Assembly (NCBI GenBank): GCA_900322135.1
Contig: ONYP01000002.1
Location: 1-64,000 of the forward strand
Source: an uncultured Prevotellaceae bacterium
Lineage (GTDB): Bacteria; Bacteroidota; Bacteroidia; Bacteroidales; Muribaculaceae
Direction of reading: 5' to 3'
Length of the DNA stretch: 64,000 bases
Shown: piece by piece, positions 60,646 to 64,000 of the stretch
Position numbering within the stretch: position 1 is the stretch's first letter
Layout: each line of letters begins with the position of its first letter
Position numbers and translations under genes: made by a program
Notes under the pieces: generated by a model
What the model saw: the letters and a program-made list of their open reading frames with translations, nothing else
The model's database searches: none
Told to the model about the DNA's origin: nothing

Positions 60646-61347
60646 ATGGTAAAAAAGAGTACTATAGCGGACATCATTAAGGAGGATTTATCGGCAATCT
60701 GGTCAATCCTGAACAGCGAGGAGAAGCACCTCATCGCTGAGAATTTCGTCATCCATAATTACCGCAAGGGTCAAATCATTTATGCCGAGAAGGACGAGCC
60801 GGAATTTCTGTGGTGCCTTATCAAGGGTAAGGTAAAACGCTTCAAGAACGGCGTGGGCGGCAAGCAACAGATCCTGCGGCTGTATCGTCCCATCCAGTAC
60901 TTCGGTTACCGTGCATGGTTTGCCCACGAGCCCTATGTCGCCAGCACCATGGCCATCGAGCCGTCGCAGGTGGGCACATTGCCCATGACCGTGGTAAAGA
61001 AACTCATCGACGGCAATATCAAGCTGGCATGGTTCTTCCTTCACGAGTTGTCCAAGCATCTGGGAGGCAGTGAATCCAAGGTGGTGACACTCACCCAGAA
61101 GCACATTCGTGGACGCTTGGCCGAGGCATTGTGCATGCTGGTTGACAACTATGGCTATGAGGACGACGGCAGGACATTGAAAATCTACATGGCACGCGAG
61201 GACCTCGCCAACCTGTCGAACATGACCACCGCCAATGCCATCCGCACCCTCTCGACCTTTGCCCAAGAACGCATCATCACCGTTGACGGCCGCCGCATCC
61301 GCATTGTCGACGAGCCCACATTGCGCAACATCAGCCGATTTGGATAA
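60646..61347 (+). CDS. Crp/Fnr family transcriptional regulator
   Basis: 233 residues from ATG 60646 (MVKKSTIADII); a longer ATG-initiated frame at 60577 lies within the promoter and is rejected. The N-terminal cNMP-binding-like beta-roll is visible in NYRKGQIIYAEKDEPEFLWCLIKGKVK and LYRPIQYFGYRAWF. The C-terminal winged helix has REDLANLSNMTTANAIRTLSTFAQE, a DNA-recognition helix of the Crp type. No cysteine cluster for an iron-sulfur site is seen. Ligand and targets unknown; it begins a transcript with DUF4924, rfbD and prfC. Confidence 0.9.
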   Translation: MVKKSTIADIIKEDLSAIWSILNSEEKHLIAENFVIHNYRKGQIIYAEKDEPEFLWCLIKGKVKRFKNGVGGKQQILRLYRPIQYFGYRAWFAHEPYVASTMAIEPSQVGTLPMTVVKKLIDGNIKLAWFFLHELSKHLGGSESKVVTLTQKHIRGRLAEALCMLVDNYGYEDDGRTLKIYMAREDLANLSNMTTANAIRTLSTFAQERIITVDGRRIRIVDEPTLRNISRFG

Positions 61348-61350
61348 GCT

Positions 61351-61917
61351 ATGATTATCGCTCAGCAAAAACGCAAGGAAAACATCGCCGAATATCTCCT
61401 CTACCTGTGGCAGGTCGAGGACTTGTTGCGCGCATGCCATCTGGACATCGACACCGTGGACAAGGCCATCATCTCCCGCTATGATGTCGATGACAAGACA
61501 CGCCACGACATCAGGGAATGGTATGAGTCGCTCATCAAGATGATGGAACTGGAGAATGTGCGTGACAAGGGTCACATACGCGTGTGTCACAATGTGCTCA
61601 TCCGCCTGAATGACCTACACCAGCAATTACTCGCCGACCAAGGCCGGTTCCCTGACTACCATGCCGACTACTATCGCACCTTGCCCCACATCGTGCAGTT
61701 GCGGGCTTCGCTGCCCGAGCAGGAACGCCCCAGCGAACTCGAGACCTGCTTCAATGCCCTGTACGGGGTGATGCTGCTGCACCTGCAGGGAAAAGAGATA
61801 TCCCAGGACACCGCCGCTGCGTTATCCCAGATTTCACATTTCATCGGCTTGCTTGCCGCCTATTACAAACGCGACGAAGAAAAGCCGCTGTTCGGCGACG
61901 ACTTAACCGACATCTGA
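61351..61917 (+). CDS. DUF4924 family protein
   Basis: 188 residues, all-helical by pattern and cytoplasmic. It begins MIIAQQKRKENIAEYLLYLWQVEDLLRAC, a hallmark of the Bacteroidetes-only DUF4924 family, and ends with AALSQISHFIGLLAAYYKRDEE. Function unknown. It is three bases after the Crp gene and three before rfbD, so these are one operon. Confidence 0.88.
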   Translation: MIIAQQKRKENIAEYLLYLWQVEDLLRACHLDIDTVDKAIISRYDVDDKTRHDIREWYESLIKMMELENVRDKGHIRVCHNVLIRLNDLHQQLLADQGRFPDYHADYYRTLPHIVQLRASLPEQERPSELETCFNALYGVMLLHLQGKEISQDTAAALSQISHFIGLLAAYYKRDEEKPLFGDDLTDI

Positions 61918-61920
61918 CAA

Positions 61921-62799
61921 ATGGAGACCATCAACATACTCATCACCGGCGCCAACGGCCAACTGGGCCATGAGATGCGCAATGTGCTGGCCGATGACAA
62001 GCGCTACAATGCCGTCTTTACCGATGTCGCCGGCGACAACATCACCATGCTCGATATCCTCGACGAGGACCAGGTAGAGCAGATTGTTGTCGACAATGCC
62101 GTTAGTGTCATCGTCAACTGCGCAGCCTATACTGCCGTTGATGCAGCCGAGGATGACGAAGCCACAGCACAGCGCCTGAATGCCGATGCCGTGGGCAACC
62201 TCGCCAGTGTCGCCAAGCGCCACGGGGCACGCATGGTACATGTCTCGACCGACTATGTATTTGACGGTCAGGGCTGCATCCCTTATACCGAAGAGATGCC
62301 AACCAACCCGCAGTCGGCTTACGGCCGCACCAAACTTGACGGCGAACACATCCTGCTCGACACACTGGGCGACGATGCCGTCATCCTGCGCACCGCCTGG
62401 CTCTACTCGCCCTACGGCAAGAACTTCGTCAAGACGATGCTCGCCCTCGGCAAGGACAAGCCGGCGTTGAAGGTCGTGTTTGACCAAGTGGGCTCTCCCA
62501 CCTGTGCCCGCGACTTGGCCAGAGCCATCGTCACCGTCATCAGTGCCGACGAGTGGCATCCCGGCATCTACCACTACAGCAACGAGGGTGTCATCTCATG
62601 GTATGACTTTGCCCTCGCCATCCACCAGTTGGCAGGCATCACCACCTGTGATGTGCAACCCTGCCACAGCGATGAGTTCCCCGCCAAAGCCCATCGCCCT
62701 GCCTACAGCGTGCTCGACAAGACAAAGTTCAAGACCACCTTTGGCGTGACCGTCCCCTATTGGCGCAACAGCCTCGAGGACACCATCAAACGACTCTAA
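61921..62799 (+). CDS. rfbD: dTDP-4-dehydrorhamnose reductase
   Basis: 292 residues. Last step of dTDP-L-rhamnose synthesis, using NAD(P)H. The Rossmann motif GANGQLGHEMRN starts the protein, with DVAGDNITMLDILDEDQVE next. The extended-SDR catalytic residues are in STDYVFDG and YGRTKLDGE (Tyr-x-x-x-Lys). The substrate domain includes LRTAWLYSPYGKNFVKTM and WHPGIYHYSNEG. rfbABC genes are not in the window, so the pathway must be encoded elsewhere. Confidence 0.95.
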   Translation: METINILITGANGQLGHEMRNVLADDKRYNAVFTDVAGDNITMLDILDEDQVEQIVVDNAVSVIVNCAAYTAVDAAEDDEATAQRLNADAVGNLASVAKRHGARMVHVSTDYVFDGQGCIPYTEEMPTNPQSAYGRTKLDGEHILLDTLGDDAVILRTAWLYSPYGKNFVKTMLALGKDKPALKVVFDQVGSPTCARDLARAIVTVISADEWHPGIYHYSNEGVISWYDFALAIHQLAGITTCDVQPCHSDEFPAKAHRPAYSVLDKTKFKTTFGVTVPYWRNSLEDTIKRL

Positions 62800-62821
62800 A
62801 CACTAAACAATAAACACTATA

Positions 62822-64000
62822 ATGTCCCTAACTACTGAAATCACCCGCCGCCGCACCTTTGCCATCATCTCCCACCCCGATGCCGGCAAGACGACATTGA
62901 CCGAGAAGCTGCTGCTCTTCGGTGGAGCCATCCATGTGGCAGGCGCCGTGAAGTCCAATAAAATCAAAAAGACCGCCACCAGCGACTGGATGGAAATCGA
63001 GAAACAACGCGGTATCTCGGTAGCCACCTCGGTCATGGGATTCAATTATGGCGATTACAAAATCAATATACTCGACACCCCTGGTCACCAGGATTTTGCC
63101 GAGGACACCTACCGCACCCTGACGGCTGTCGACAGTGTCATTATCGTCGTTGATGTCGCCAAGGGTGTGGAGACCCAGACGCGCAAACTGATGGAGGTGT
63201 GCCGCATGCGCAACACGCCAGTCATCATCTTTGTCAACAAGCTTGACCGCGAGGGCCGGGACCCGTTTGACATCCTCGACGAGCTAGAGCAGGAGCTGAA
63301 GATTGATGTGCGCCCCTTGAGTTGGCCCATCAACATCGGTGCCCACTTCAAGGGCGTGTACAACATCTATGAGCACAACATCAGCCTGTTCAAGCCCGAC
63401 AAGCAGCATGTGACCGACCGCGTGGACATCAGCGACATCAACGACCCCGCCATCGACGCTGCCGTGGGTAAAGCCGATGCCGAGAAACTGCGTGCCGACA
63501 TCGAACTCATCGATGGCGTGTATCCCGACTTCAACACGCTCGATTATCTGGATGCCAAGGTGGCACCCGTGTTCTTCGGGTCGGCCTTGAACACCTTCGG
63601 CGTGAAGGAGTTGCTGGACTGCTTCGTGCGCATCGCCCCGTCGCCCCGCCCCGTGACCGCCATCGAGCGCACTGTGGAGCCGGGTGAGGACAAGTTTACC
63701 GGCTTTGTGTTCAAGATCCATGCCAACATGGACCCCAACCACCGCAGTTGCATCGCCTTTGTAAAGGTGTGCTCGGGCGTGTTCCAGCGCAACGGCAACT
63801 ACAAGCATGTGCGTAGCGGCAAGAGTTACCGCTTCAGTGCCCCGACGGCCTTCATGGCCCAGAAAAAGGAAATCATCGACGAGGTGTATCCCGGCGACAT
63901 CGTGGGCTTGCCCGACAACGGCATTTTCAAGATTGGTGACACCCTGACCGAGGGCGAAGAACTGCACTTCAAGGGGCTGCCCAGTTTCTCGCCCGAGATG
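62822..64000 (+). CDS. prfC: peptide chain release factor 3, 3' end outside window
   Basis: The first 393 residues are visible; the frame runs off the right edge. RF3 is a GTPase that frees RF1/RF2 from the ribosome. The G1 motif is HPDAGKTT (near residue 18), switch II is [14 protein letters not shown], and G4 is [10 protein letters not shown]. The domain II region starts [24 protein letters not shown]. The insertion pattern separates it from EF-G. It is 22 bases behind rfbD and may share its transcript. Confidence 0.96.
   Translation, partial: MSLTTEITRRRTFAIISHPDAGKTTLTEKLLLFGGAIHVAGAVKSNKIKKTATSDWMEIEKQRGISVATSVMGFNYGDYKINILDTPGHQDFAEDTYRTLTAVDSVIIVVDVAKGVETQTRKLMEVCRMRNTPVIIFVNKLDREGRDPFDILDELEQELKIDVRPLSWPINIGAHFKGVYNIYEHNISLFKPDKQHVTDRVDISDINDPAIDAAVGKADAEKLRADIELIDGVYPDFNTLDYLDAKVAPVFFGSALNTFGVKELLDCFVRIAPSPRPVTAIERTVEPGEDKFTGFVFKIHANMDPNHRSCIAFVKVCSGVFQRNGNYKHVRSGKSYRFSAPTAFMAQKKEIIDEVYPGDIVGLPDNGIFKIGDTLTEGEELHFKGLPSFSPEM

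Overview
The window looks like chromosomal DNA of a gut-type Bacteroidales bacterium, plausibly Muribaculaceae or a close relative; the family is inferred. Many genes sit behind a Bacteroidetes sigma factor promoter (TTTG, about 19 bases, TAnnTTTG) and lack Shine-Dalgarno sequences. Lineage markers are several lipoproteins, a BspA-type leucine-rich repeat protein, a DUF4924 protein, a NagZ/beta-lactamase fusion and a tandem pair of rhomboid proteases. Five secreted proteins carry dockerin-like calcium-loop repeats. I saw no rRNA, tRNA or CRISPR array.

Layout. 1-4.6 kb (minus): a run of two rhomboid proteases, a membrane endonuclease/exonuclease/phosphatase-fold protein and a Dcp-type M3 peptidase cut by the window edge. 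4.7-8.6 kb: HU protein and a large BspA-like dockerin protein. 9-15 kb: a dicarboxylate symporter, an acyltransferase with a polysaccharide flippase, greA with a HIT protein, and a BASS transporter. 15-24 kb: a small dockerin protein, a lipoprotein, parE-coaD-ctp, PrsW and a dockerin/VWA/SUMF1 protein. 24-32 kb: an SSS transporter, a GHL10-type dockerin glycosidase, an SRPBCC-like protein, pyrE, and the overlapping patatin-recX-comF operon. 32-41.4 kb: a UshA-type 5'-nucleotidase, the NagZ/beta-lactamase fusion, a TlpA-like thioredoxin lipoprotein, a small lipoprotein and ppdK. 42-52.6 kb: a dockerin SGNH hydrolase, a cyclophilin, a DUF349 protein, a polyprenyl-phosphate sugar transferase, recQ, an NSS transporter and two small membrane proteins. 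52.6-64 kb: an orphan DNA methyltransferase fused to an XRE repressor domain, an ABC-F ATPase, a GNAT gene split by a 3-kb insertion, an outer-membrane-like protein, a Crp/Fnr regulator, DUF4924, rfbD and the 5' part of prfC.

The most unusual locus is 56.0-59.4 kb. A plus-strand GNAT acetyltransferase gene is left as an N-terminal piece and a C-terminal piece. Between them, on the minus strand, lies an uninterrupted reading frame for a phage/conjugative-element polyvalent protein. It carries a decapitated pyrophosphatase-like module, a possible nuclease-fold toxin module and an ADP-ribosyltransferase-like module. The centre of the GNAT gene is missing, so this was a replacement rather than a clean insertion.

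Other second-look items are the XRE-methyltransferase fusion with a perfect inverted repeat upstream, families of short 9-base and 7-base periodic repeats in intergenic DNA (one ending the ABC-F gene, one running into a terminator), two kinds of dispersed intergenic repeat of about 40 bp, and a GC-rich structured block near 28.4 kb that no gene explains.
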